From Cephalopachus bancanus (Eukaryota > Chordata > Mammalia > Primates > Tarsiidae), in NCBI GenBank assembly GCA_027257055.1, contig JAPVLO010000003.1, positions 7,567,501 through 7,631,500 of the forward strand: a stretch of DNA of 64,000 nucleotides, given 5' to 3'. Position 1 is the first letter of the stretch, and each line of letters begins with the position of its first letter. Shown piece by piece: positions 22,852 to 33,059 of this stretch. Below the pieces are notes generated by a model, which was not told the DNA's origin, searched no databases, and worked only from the letters and a program-made list of their open reading frames with translations. The translations under genes were made by a program, and so were the position numbers.

Positions 22852-23156
22852 TTTTTTTTTTTTTTTTTTTTTTTTGAGTTGGAGTCTCACTCTGTCACCC
22901 AGACTGGAGTGCAGTGGCCACTCCCAGCCACCGCAGTCTCGCCCTGCTGGACTCCGGCGATCCTTCCGCCTCAGCCTTCCAAGTAGCAGGAAGTACAGGC
23001 GCGCGCTACCACGCCCGGCTAATGTTTTTTGGTTTATTGTAGAGATGAGGTCTCACCAAGTTGCCCAGGCGGGTCTCGAACCCGTGGGCTTAGGCAATCC
23101 ACTCACCTCAGCCTCCCAAAGGTGTGGGATTACAGACTGAGCCACCGAGCCCGGCC
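22852..23156 (-). mobile_element. Lineage-specific Alu SINE
   Basis: An antisense Alu runs from a 25-T tract (22852-22876) to GAGCCACCGAGCCCGGCC. It is inserted at the tail of the preceding L1 3' end. It keeps CACCAAGTTGCCCAGG (intermediate subtype), and the transcribed strand holds GGGTTCGAGACCCGCC with one T-stem mismatch. The right arm has GTGGCTGGGAGTGGCCAC. Confidence 0.94.
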
Positions 23157-24782
23157 AAAATAATTTTAGTTGAAAAATAAAAGATAGTTGTCTTGAAGAT
23201 AATGTTGGTATCAGTAACCATATACATGTCTTATAGAAGTTTATAAATTATACAGCACTTTAACAAACAATATCTTTTATGAGACTCAGTGCTAACACCA
23301 GGGAGAAGTCAGGTTTATCTCATTCTAGGTATATTTTCTCTAATAAGAAACAAAGGCAAAATGATAAATGACTTGCCCAATATTTTGCATCAAAACTTCC
23401 TCTCAAATCCAAGTTTTCTGAGTGATCTACCACATAAACAATTAAAAAACAAAAATCATATGATTATTTCAATAGACACAGAAAAAGCATTTGGTAAAAC
23501 CCAAATACCTTTGTGATAAAAACCCCAATACAACAGACATAGAAGAAGAAACATAGCTCAAAATAATAAAAGGTATATGCAACAAACCCACAACCAACAT
23601 CATACTGAATGGGGAAAAGTTGAAAGTATTATTCCTCAGAACACAACAAAACAAGATGCCCAATTTTACCAATTCTATTCGCATAGTACCAGAAGTCCTA
23701 ACCAGAGGAATCAAGCAAGAGAAAGAAACACAGCATATTCATTCTGAAAAAGAATAAATTAAACTATCTTTATATGCGAATGATCTGATTTTATACTTAG
23801 AAAATCCTAAAAAAAAAAAAAAAAATCTTTCAAAAGACTCCTGGACTTGATACATGAATTTAGTAAAGTTTCAAGTCAGAAATCACCACACCCAAATCAG
23901 TAACAGTTCTATTCAGTTCACCAATTGCAACTAGGTTGACAATCAAATTAAGAATCCCATTCCATTTACAACAGTTGCTCCCAAAACAAAATATCTAGGG
24001 ATATATTTAACCAAGGAGGTAAAATAACTCTACAAGGAGAACTACAAAACACGATGAAAGAAATCATAGAGGACACAAACAAATGGAAAAACAGCATGTT
24101 CATGGATTGGAAGACTCAACCTAGTTAAAATGACCATACTACCAAAATAGTACAGACTCAACAAATCTCTATCAAAATATCAATGTCATTTTTCTCAGAA
24201 TTAGAAAAAATTCCTAAAATTCATATGGTAGCAAAATACAGCTTGAATGACTAAGGCAATCCTAAGTGAAATGAGCAAAGCTAGAGACATTATATTACCC
24301 AACTTCAAATTATACAATGCTTTAGAAATCAAAGCAGCATGATACTAGTACCAGGGCAGACACATGAACAAATGTGACAGAATAAAGAATTCAGCAATAA
24401 ACCCAAATAACTACAATCAATTGATCAAGGACACCCTGTTCAATAAATTGTGCTAGAAAAATTATTTAGTCACATGCAGAAAAATGAAACATGATTCTTA
24501 TCTCTCTCACTGTATATGAAAATTAATTAAAATTAATTAAAGATCTAAATGTCATACCGAAAGTACAAAAATCCAACAAGAAAACCTACCAAAAACCCTA
24601 TTGGACATTGGCCCAGGCAAAGGAATTATGGCTAAGGCTCCAGAAGCAAATGCAACAAAAACAAAAATAAGAGACAATTAAACAGATGAGCTTCTGCACA
24701 GCAAAGGAAATAACAGAGTAAAAAGGTAACCTATAGAAGGCAAAAACAGGGCTTCTGCACTAGACAGGGGTCCAGTCTCTTT

Positions 24783-24783
24783 C

Positions 24784-24831
<48 letters not shown>
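24783..24831. repeat. (CT)n microsatellite in L1
   Basis: A run of CT dinucleotides, flanked by TTTCTTCC on the left and TTTCTTCTCTCCCCCCCCC on the right, interrupts L1 ORF2. Together they form a homopyrimidine tract of about 60 bases. Confidence 0.95.
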
Positions 24832-25030
24832 CTCTCCCCCCCCCAAATGAAGGCAAAAACATTATTACAAACTATACATCTGACAAAAGACTAATATTCA
24901 GAATCTACAAAAAACCTAATTTAGCAAGGAAAAACAGATAACGCCATTTAAAAGGGTGTAAATAATGTGAACAGACGTCTCTCAAAAGAAAGCATACAAG
25001 TGGCCAACAAACATTAAAAAATGTTCAACT

Positions 25031-25320
25031 GCCGGGCTCGGTGGCTCAGCCTGTAATCCCGTGCTTTGGAAGGCTGAGGTGAGTGGATTGCCTGAGCCTG
25101 CGGGTTTGAGACCCACCTGGGCAGCGAGACCTCATCTCTACAATACATCAAAAAATCAGCCTGGCGTGGTAGCGCATGCCTGTAATTCTGGCTACTCGGA
25201 AGGCTGAGGCGGAAGGATCGCCGGAGCCCAGCAGGTCGAGGCTGCGGTGGCCGGGAGCGGCCACTGCACTCCAGTCTGGGTGACAGAGTGAGACTCCAAC
25301 TCAAAAATAAATAAATAAAT
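25031..25320 (+). mobile_element. Lineage-specific Alu SINE, young subtype
   Basis: A sense Alu runs from GCCGGGCTCGGTGGCTCAGC to GAGACTCCAACTC and an (AAAT)n tail. A perfect 14-bp duplication AAAAATGTTCAACT flanks it (25017-25030 and 25321-25334). It has the shortened CTGGGCAGCGAGACCTC. The right arm hairpin at 25247-25264 (GTGGCC-GGGAGC-GGCCAC) is perfect. It splits the sense L1. Confidence 0.97.
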
Positions 25321-25710
25321 AAAAATGTTCAACTTCATTAATTATCAGGGAAATACAAATTAAAATGACAAAAATGCTACTTTAAATACAATACTACCTT
25401 ACACCAGTCAGAATGGCATTAAAAAGTCAAAAAACAGTAGATGTTGGCATGGATGCAGTGAAAAAGGAACACATACACTTGGTGAAAAGGTAAATCAGTA
25501 AAGTCTCTATGGAAATCTCTTAAAGAATTAAAAGTAAATTTACCATTTGACCAAGCAATTTTATTATTGTACTTGATATCTACTCAAAGGAAGAGAGATC
25601 ATTATCCAAAAAGACACCTGCATGTTTATGGCAGCACAATTCACAACTACAAAGATTTGGAATCAACCTAAATGCCCATTTTCTGATCAGTGGATTAAAA
25701 AACTGTAAGT

Positions 25711-25721
25711 AGGCACACACA

Positions 25722-25780
<59 letters not shown>
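25711..25780. repeat. (CA)n microsatellite in L1 ORF2 end
   Basis: About 34 CA units with one CATA interruption at 25724-25732 lie within the C-terminal ORF2 region of the L1. They expand a spot that in other copies reads TGGTACATATACACAATGG. Confidence 0.95.
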
Positions 25781-25781
<1 letters not shown>

Positions 25782-26131
25782 GAAATACAATACAACCATA
25801 AAAGAGAACAAAATAATATATTTTGCAGCAACTTGGATGAAATTGTAGACCATTACTGTGAGTGAAGTAACACGAGAAAGAAAAATCAAATGCCACATGT
25901 TCTCACTTATAAGTGGGAGCTAAGCCAAAGGTTTGCAAAGGCATATAGAATGGTATAATGGGCATTGGAAACTCAGAAAGGGGAGCATGGGGGGAATAAA
26001 AAAATCACCTATCAGGTACAATGTGCACTAATGGAGTATGGATACACTTAAAACTCAGAGGTCTTCACCACTATACAATGTGTCCATGTAACCAAAAAAC
26101 ATTTGTACACCTACAGCTATTGAAATAAAAA

Positions 26132-26291
26132 ACAGATCAAGTGCAGTGGCTCACACCTGTAAGCCCAGCACTTTAGGGGACCAATTGTTTGAGCCCAGGA
26201 ATTAGAAGCTGTGGTGAACCATGATTATGCCACTACACTTTAGTCTGGGTGACAGAATGAGACCCTGGCCCAAAAAAAGAAAAAAAAAATT
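26132..26291 (+). mobile_element. AluJ-like SINE, internally deleted
   Basis: GATCAAGTGCAGTGGCTCAC starts an old Alu of the type shared across primates. The left arm is fused to the right-arm end (TTTGAGCCCAGGAATTAGAA ... GGGTGACAGAATGAGACCCT), leaving about 160 bp. The A-rich tail is AAAAAAAGAAAAAAAAAA. It abuts the 3' end of the sense L1. Confidence 0.85.
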
Positions 26292-29200
26292 CCAGACCGT
26301 TTAACTCTAGATACTGTAAAAATTCAATTAATAGGATCATTCCTTACATAAGTAAATTAATGATATTAGCTATATGTCTCATAGCTATCACTTGATTTTT
26401 AATCTAATACCAACCCCTCCTTCCAGATTTCTAAACATTTTATTGTATTGTATTTCATTTTATTTTAGAATCATGGGGTACATGTGAGGCTTTGTTACAT
26501 AACTATATTGGGTGAAGGCAAGATTTGGGCTTCTGACTAGAACTTCCCATCCCCAATAGTGGGTATGGTACCTAAAGGGTGGTTTTGTGTCCCTTATTAG
26601 CCTTCTCTCCCTCTCTCCTTTAGCAGCATCCAGTGTCTGTTCTCATCTTTGTGCCAGTATGTTCCAAAAGTTTAGTGGTCACTTATGAGAACATGCAATA
26701 TTCAGTTTTTTGTTTCTGCGAAAATTCACTTAGAATTATGGTCTCCAGCCGCATCCATGTTGCTGCAAAGGACGTGATTTTGTTCTTTATGACGGCATAG
26801 TATTCCATCATGTAAATGTATCATATTCTCTTTATTCAGCCCACTTTCAAAGGGCATCTTGGTTGGTTTGGCATGTTTGCTATTGTGAATAGTGCTGCAA
26901 TGAACATACATGTGCAAATATCTTTTGGGTAGAGTGATTTGTGGGGTTTTTTTGGGGGGTATATTCCCAGGAATGGCATGCTGAGTCTAATAGTAGCTTT
27001 ATATTTAATTATTTGAGAAATGAACAAACTGCTTTCCACAAAAGTTGGACTCTTTTGCATTTCAACCAACAATGGAAATACATTCTTTTTCCTCACAGCC
27101 TCAACAACACCTGTTGTTTTTGATGTTTTAATGATAGTCATCCTGACCAGTAAGAGTTGGTATTTCATTGCTGTTTTGATTTGATCTCTTTGGTGATTAG
27201 TTATGCTGAGCCTTCTTCCATATTTTTGTTGGTTGCTTGAATGTCTTTCTTTGAGAAGTAACTTTTTTATATCCTTTGCCTACTTTTTAACGGATTTTTT
27301 TTATTGATTTCATTTGAGTTTCATATAGATTCTGATGTTAGACCTTCATTGAATAAATGGTTTGCAAATATTTTTTTTTCGTTATGTAGGTTGTCTTTTT
27401 ACTCTCCTGATGGTTTATTTTGCTGTGCAAAAGCTTTGTAGCTTGATAACATCCTACCTGCCAATTTTAATTTTTACTGCATTTGCTTTTGAGTATTTGA
27501 CCTTAAGTTTATTGCCTATGCTGATGTCCAGGAGTGTGTTCCCTAGGTTTTCTTTTCAAATTCTTATAGCTTGAGGTTTTACACTGAAGTCCTTGATATA
27601 TGTTATATATTTTTTTATATATGGTGATAGGCAGGAGACCAATTTCATTCTTCTGCTGTGATTAGCCAGTTTTGCCCCATTTTATAAATAGAGTTTCATT
27701 TCTCCAATGCTTGCTTTTGTCAGATTTGTCAACGTTGGTTAAATGTCTTCTGTGGTTTTATTTCTGGGTTCTCTATCCTTTTCCATTCGTCTATATATAG
27801 GTCTATTTTTGTACCAGTGCCATGCCATTTTGGTTAATGTAGGCTTGTAGTAAAGTGTGAAGTCTGGGATTGTGATGCCACCAGGTTTGTTCTTTCAGAT
27901 GATAATTACTTTAGCTATGCAGGCTCTTTTTTGCACCCATATGAATTTCTGTTTTGTCTTATCCATATCTGTAAAATATAATACTTCCAATTTGACAAGA
28001 ATTGCACTGAATCTGTAGATTGCCTGGGGTTGAATGGACATCTTGACAATACTGATTCTTCCAATTCATGAGCATAGGATGTCCTTCCATTTGTTTGTGT
28101 CATCTTCGATTTCTTTGAGCAGTGTTTTATAGTTCTCTTTTTTAAGATCTTTCATCGCTTTTGTTAGATAAATGTTGAGGTATTTAATTGCTTTTTATGG
28201 CTACTGTGGATGAGAATGTGTTTTTCATTTAGTTCTCAACCTGCATGGTGTTGGTGTACAGAAATGCAAATGTTTTGTCTAGAATGGTTTTGTATTCTGA
28301 GAATTTACCAAAGTTATCATTCAGCGCAAGGAAGTTTTTGGCAGTCTTTTACTAGGTATACAATTATATAATCTTCAAAGGAAGATAATTTAACTTTCTC
28401 TTTGCTTATTTGGATACCTCTGATTTCTTGCTCCTATCTGATTGTTCTGGCTAGGGCTCCCAGTATTGTGATAAAAAGGAGTGGTGAGTGTGAATATCTT
28501 TGTCTTGTTTCAGTTCTTAGAATGCTCCCAACTTCTGTCCATTAAATATGACGTTTGCTGCAGGCTTCTCACAGATGACTTTTTATTTTTAGAAATATTT
28601 TTTCAATGCCTACATTTTTAAGAGTTTTTATCAAGATGGGATAGTGGATTTTATCAAATGCTTTTTTTGGTGCCTATTGAGATAATCATGTGGTCTGAAT
28701 TTTTGCATCTATGTTTATCAGGGAAATTGGACTGTAGTTTTCTTTATTTGCTGGGCATTTGTCATTCTGGGTGATCAGGAGAATATGGCTTTAGAATGAA
28801 CTAGGGAGAGACTTTTCTTTTTGATTGCTTGGAATACTTGCAATACTTTTCTTTTGATTACTTGGAATGCTTGGTTGGTATCCAGTTTTCCCTTGTGTGT
28901 CAGGAAGAATTCAACTGAGAAGTGATCTGGGCAAGGTCTTATTTTATTTTATTTTTTAATTTTTTGATGAGAGGCTTCTTACTACTAATACAATTTCTTA
29001 ATTTGCCATTGGTGTGTTTAGGGTTTTAATTTTTTTCCTATTTCCAATTTGTAAGGCTATGTTTTGTCAGAAATGTATCCACTTCCTTCAGATTTTCTCA
29101 CTTACTCACATACAGATATTTGTGGTATCTCTGATAATCATTTGTTCTTTTCAGGATGAGTTGTAACATTATATTTTTTGTCTCTCATTGTGTTTATTTG

Positions 29201-29454
29201 AATATTCTCTCTGGCTAGAGGTCTGTCAATCTTATTTATTATTTTAGAAAACTAGTTTTTTGACTTATTAATCCATTGTATTTTTTTTTGTCTCTTTTCA
29301 TGTGACTTTGTTTGGATTTTTATAATTTTCATTTTTTTCTACTTGTTTTGAGATTAGACTGACTTGTATTTCCTGCTGTCTCAGGTGTGACATCAGACTG
29401 TATACTTGATAGGTTTCTGTTTTCATTTTACTGTATTTTATTTATTTTATTTTT

Positions 29455-29757
29455 GCATTTTATTTTTTGAGTGTGGGTCTCACTCTATTGCCCAGGTTGT
29501 AATGCAGTGTCATGATTACAGCTCAGTGCAACCTCAAAATTCTGGGTATAAGCAATTCTCTAATCTCAGCCTTCTGAGTAGCTTGTAATATAGGCACACC
29601 CCACCATATGCATTATTTTTTATTCTTATTATTTTTTGTAGAGAAGAAGTCTCACTATGTTGCTAAAACTGGTCTCACACCCCTGGGCTCAAGCAATACT
29701 CCTGCCTCGACATCCCAAAATGCTGGGATTGCAGGTGTGTGCCACTATATCCAGACA
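29455..29757 (-). mobile_element. AluJ-like SINE
   Basis: An antisense Alu runs from TTTATTTTTTGAGTGTGGGT to GCCACTATATCCAGAC. The landmarks AGCTCAGTGCAACCTC, GTAGAGAAGAAGTCTCACTA and AATGCTGGGATTGCAGGTGT are diverged from consensus. It belongs to the ancient dimeric Alu stratum and not to the local lineage type. It is inserted in the antisense L1. Confidence 0.9.
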
Positions 29758-30674
29758 AGATCTATTCTCTTTGTGTGTGTGTTATGCCTAAAATATTCCT
29801 CTCAGCACCACTTTCATAATGTTCCAGAGGTTTTTGAATGTTTTGTCTTTGTTTTTTTTTGTTTGTTTGTTTCTAGTATTTTTAAAATTTCTGTCTTGAT
29901 TTCTGGGTTAGCCCAAAAGTCATGAAGAAGCACGCTGTTTAATTTCTCCATGTATTTTTGTGAGTTTTGGGGGGAGCTTTCCTGCTGTGGTCTGAGAAGA
30001 TGCTTGTTATGATCTCAACATTTCAAATTTGTTAATAGTTGACTTGTGGCTAGATATGTGGCCAGTCTTAGAGTATGTTCCATTGTTCCATGTGCTAATG
30101 AGAAGAATATATATTCTGTGATTGTTCAGGGAAGTATTCTGTAGATATCTTTAGACTTAATTGGTCCAATTTTAAGGTTTCAGATTCTTTGTTAATTTTC
30201 TGCCTCAATGATCTGTCTAAAACTGTTAGAGGGAATTGGAGTCTTTATTATGATATGGTTATTTATGTCCTCTCTTAAATTAATTAGCAGTTGTTTTATA
30301 AATCTGGGTGCTTCTATGTTGGGTGCATATACATTCAAGATGGATATTTCTTGCTGAGGATTTGAGCCCTCTATCATAAACTAGTGCTCCTCACTGTCCC
30401 TTTTAGCCTTTACTGGTTTAAAGTCTGTTTTGCCTTATATAAGAATAGCTACTCTTGCTCTTTTTTTGTTTCTATTTGCTGAAATATTTTTCTCCAATCC
30501 TTTGCCTTGATCCAGTATCTAAGATGGGTTTCCTGAAGACAGCAGAAGGATGAATTTTGTTCTTTATACAAATGACACTCTGTGCCTTTTGAGAGGTATG
30601 TTCAGTACCTTAATATTTAAGTTAATTATTGATATGTGTGGACTTAGTCCTGTCTTATTAAGAAGTTGCTTTGT

Positions 30675-30899
30675 CAGACTCTGAACATTTATCCTGATAC
30701 TCTAAGAAAGGGATTGGCTTTAGCTGGAAATTGCCAAGGGAGTTAGGGGGTACACATAACATTAATAAAGATACCTGATCTCAAATTAGGCCAAGTGGGT
30801 ACAAAAGGAGGACCAAAATTTACCTGTATGATGATCACTTGTATAAATAATCCTGAATTGTATCCCACATCTTTAAAATAAAAAAAGAAATATTTGAAA

Positions 30900-30944
<45 letters not shown>
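30675..30944 (+). mobile_element. Very short L1 3' end with (CA)n tail and 15-bp TSD
   Basis: About 270 bp of L1 3' UTR (GGGATTGGCTTTAGCTGGAA ... GAATTGTATCCCACATCTTT) lie in sense inside the antisense L1. A perfect 15-bp duplication AAGAAGTTGCTTTGT flanks it (30660-30674 and 30945-30959). The A-rich tail AAAATAAAAAAAGAAATATT is followed by a (CA)n run at 30901-30944, which ends at the duplication. Confidence 0.95.
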
Positions 30945-30946
<2 letters not shown>

Positions 30947-31218
30947 GAAGTTGCTTTGTATTCTAGGCTTTGTGGTTTATTTCTATGATCTACAAGCTCT
31001 GTGCTTATCTATGCTTTGCAGTGGATGGAACCATTCTTTCATTTTTGCGTTGCACTTCTTCAAGCATCTCTTGCAGGGCTTCTCTGGAAGTGGTATATGC
31101 TCTTAGGGATTGCATGTCCGTGAATAACTTAAATTCTCCTTAATTAATGAAGCTTAGTTTGGTGGGATAGAAAAGTCTTGACTGGAATTGCTTTTCTTTA
31201 AAAATGTTAAAAATGGAG

Positions 31219-31511
31219 CCGGGCTCGGTGACTCAGCCTGTAATCCCGTGCCTTTGGGAGGCTGAGGTGAGTGGATTGCCTGAACCCGCGGGTTCGAGAC
31301 CCGCCTGGGTAGCGAGACCTCATCTCTACAATAAATCAAAAAATCAGCCGGGCGTGGTAGCACACGCCTGTAATTCCGGCTATTTGGAAGGCTGAGGTGG
31401 AAGGATCACCGGAGCCCAGCAGGTCGAGGCTGCGGTGGCTGGGAGCGGCCACTGCACTACAGTCTGGGCGACAGAGTGAGACTCCAACTCAAAAAAAAAA
31501 AAAAAAAAAAA
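31219..31511 (+). mobile_element. Lineage-specific Alu SINE, young subtype
   Basis: A sense Alu starts GCCGGGCTCGGTGACTCAGC and has a clean ~22-A tail. It is flanked by GTTAAAAATG (31207-31216 and 31512-31521). The B-box region forms a perfect tRNA-like T arm at 31288-31304 (GCGGG stem, TTCGAGA loop, CCCGC). The A box is GTGACTCAGCCTG. It is one of the best-preserved copies, inserted into the antisense L1. Confidence 0.97.
31288..31304 (+). promoter_or_regulatory. Pol III B box forming a tRNA-like T arm
   Basis: GCGGGTTCGAGACCCGC contains the B box GGTTCGAGACC, which TFIIIC recognises in tRNA and Alu genes. Five G-C or C-G pairs close a seven-base loop, the same geometry as a tRNA T arm. The human Alu B box (GAGTTCGAGACCAGCC) does not form this stem. 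Confidence 0.8.
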
Positions 31512-32894
31512 GTTAAAAATGAGTCCTTAGTCTCTACTGACTTGTAAGGTTTCTGCTAAAAGAGCTGTTGCAATTCTGATGAGTCTGCCCCTTCTCTCTA
31601 GTTGACTTTAGTAATTTTCCTTCATGTTCACCTTGTCAAGTCTATTATGTGCTTCAAGGATAGTCTTCTCATGTAATACCTCATAAGAGATCTCTGAATT
31701 TCTGTGGTCTGCACAGTTCCCTCTCTAGTGAGATAGAAGTTTTCTTGGAGGAAATCTTGGAAGAATTGTTCCAGGGTATTCTCAGTTATGTCTTCTCTCT
31801 CAGGAATGCCAAACAGCCATTAATTTGATCTCTTTACCTAATCCCAGATCTCTCATAGACTTTGCTCACTTTTCCTAATTTCTGTGTTTGTCAAGTTCTG
31901 AGATTCTTTCCCCTCTCTGGTCAATTTACTCTTAAGGCTTGCTATTTTGTTTTCAAATTCCAGGAGTGAAGCCTTCATTTCCAGAGGTTCAGTTGTTTTT
32001 TTGTTTGTTTTTTTTTGGTTTGGGTTTTGGTTTGGGTTTTGGTTTTGGTTTTTTAGTATAGCTGGGTCAACTTATACTTCTTGCACTGTTTTGTGGCCTA
32101 GTTAATATGTTTCCACATTTTACTGAATCTCATTAAGTGTCTTTGCTATCCATAATCTGAATTATATGTCTGTCCTCAGGAACAGGTCATTCTGAATAGG
32201 TTTCGTTCCTTGAGATCTGAGAAGACCCATTGTAGGTGTTGAATTATTACGGTTTTGGGGATTGCCAATATTTTTTTTCACTGATTTTTTTCTCGTCTGT
32301 GAAGTCAGTCTCTTTTATTTTTGTTTTGTTAATTTTAAAAGTTGCCATTATTGGGGTGACAACTTTTGTTATTTTCTTACTTGACCTCCTTTTCCGGTCT
32401 GCCTGTGGAAGAGACAGAGGTGGCAAGAAGGGTGGCTAGCTGGGGGAAACCAGCTGGTACTGTTCACTGGCATAGTCTGGCAGAGGTGGGGCAAATGCTT
32501 TCCTCCAGATTAGGTACTTTCCTCTCCCTTCAACACAACTGGCATCTTTCTCTCCTGCATGTCTTGTCAGCAGGATTGGCAGGTGGCCCAGAGGGGCCAT
32601 ATGGCTCATTTCTAGCACAGGTGTTCTGGAGGTTTAAGTGGCCTTCCCTCATAGGAGTAGAAGACAGGTCACTGCTTTGCCAGAAGAAACTCAGAATTTC
32701 TCCCTCATTCCACAAATGCATTCTCTTATACACTCACCACTTCCTTCACCAAGAACGCTCTTTTGATTTCATCTTGGGGTTGATTCTGGAGGTGGCTGGG
32801 GTTTGGAGCTATCTGTTCTCTGCATCTCCAGGTATCCTTTCTGATAAACTTCAGCTTGGGTTTCCAGGCAGAACTTCAAAGCACCAGCCTCATT

Positions 32895-32914
32895 CCCCCT
32901 TTTATAAAAGGGGG
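32895..32914. repeat. Perfect 20-bp palindrome
   Basis: CCCCCTTTTATAAAAGGGGG is identical on both strands, with a TATAAAA-type core, inside the presumed 5' UTR of the antisense L1. Confidence 0.95.
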
Positions 32915-33059
32915 GAACCACAAAAGACCTGAAATTATATTTTTGAAAGGCAGGTCCCTTGTAATACAGGCTTTCCCCACTAGACAAGTGTTTTAGAAAC
33001 CCAGATCTCAGAATGATCTTTAATTTTTCCAAGCAATACCTATGTGCAGTTTAAGTGTG

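Larger units (their letters stand above)
23425..26128 (+). mobile_element. Sense L1 (L1PB/L1MA-like), ORF2 to 3' end
   Basis: Begins within ORF2 RT sequence (ATCATATGATTATTTCAATA, AAAGCATTTGGTAAAACCCA) and runs to a 3' UTR (TATAAGTGGGAGCTAAGCCA, GTGTCCATGTAACCAAAAAA, TTGTACACCTACAGCTATTG). Internal additions are a (CT)n tract at 24783-24831, a lineage Alu at 25031-25320 and a (CA)n tract at 25711-25780. The RT catalytic box reads YAND instead of FADD near 23775. It is 5'-truncated and non-functional. Confidence 0.88.
26436..33050 (-). mobile_element. Long antisense L1 (L1PB/L1MA-like)
   Basis: The 3' end is at 26436-26475 (poly-T-rich ATTTTATTGTATTGTATTTC then GGGGTACATGTGAGGCTTTG). ORF2 in reverse spans about 26690-30380, ORF1 about 31530-31990, and a 5' UTR reaches about 33050; the exact 5' end is uncertain. 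Insertions inside are an AluJ (29455-29757), a tiny L1 3' end (30675-30944) and a lineage Alu (31219-31511). Reverse-strand protein relics include MPNQPRCPLKVG near 26836 and IEGSNPQQEISILNVYAPNI near 30300, the endonuclease region. All frames are closed. Confidence 0.85.

Noticed and set aside
25580..25896. Cysteine-valine repeat proteins (CVCVCV...) on the minus strand
   Set aside because: They are translations of a (CA)n microsatellite. The same holds for 30743-30943 and 46025-46369.
31288..31304. A tRNA gene
   Set aside because: Only a T-arm-like hairpin exists. There is no acceptor stem, D arm or anticodon arm; the sequence is part of an Alu.
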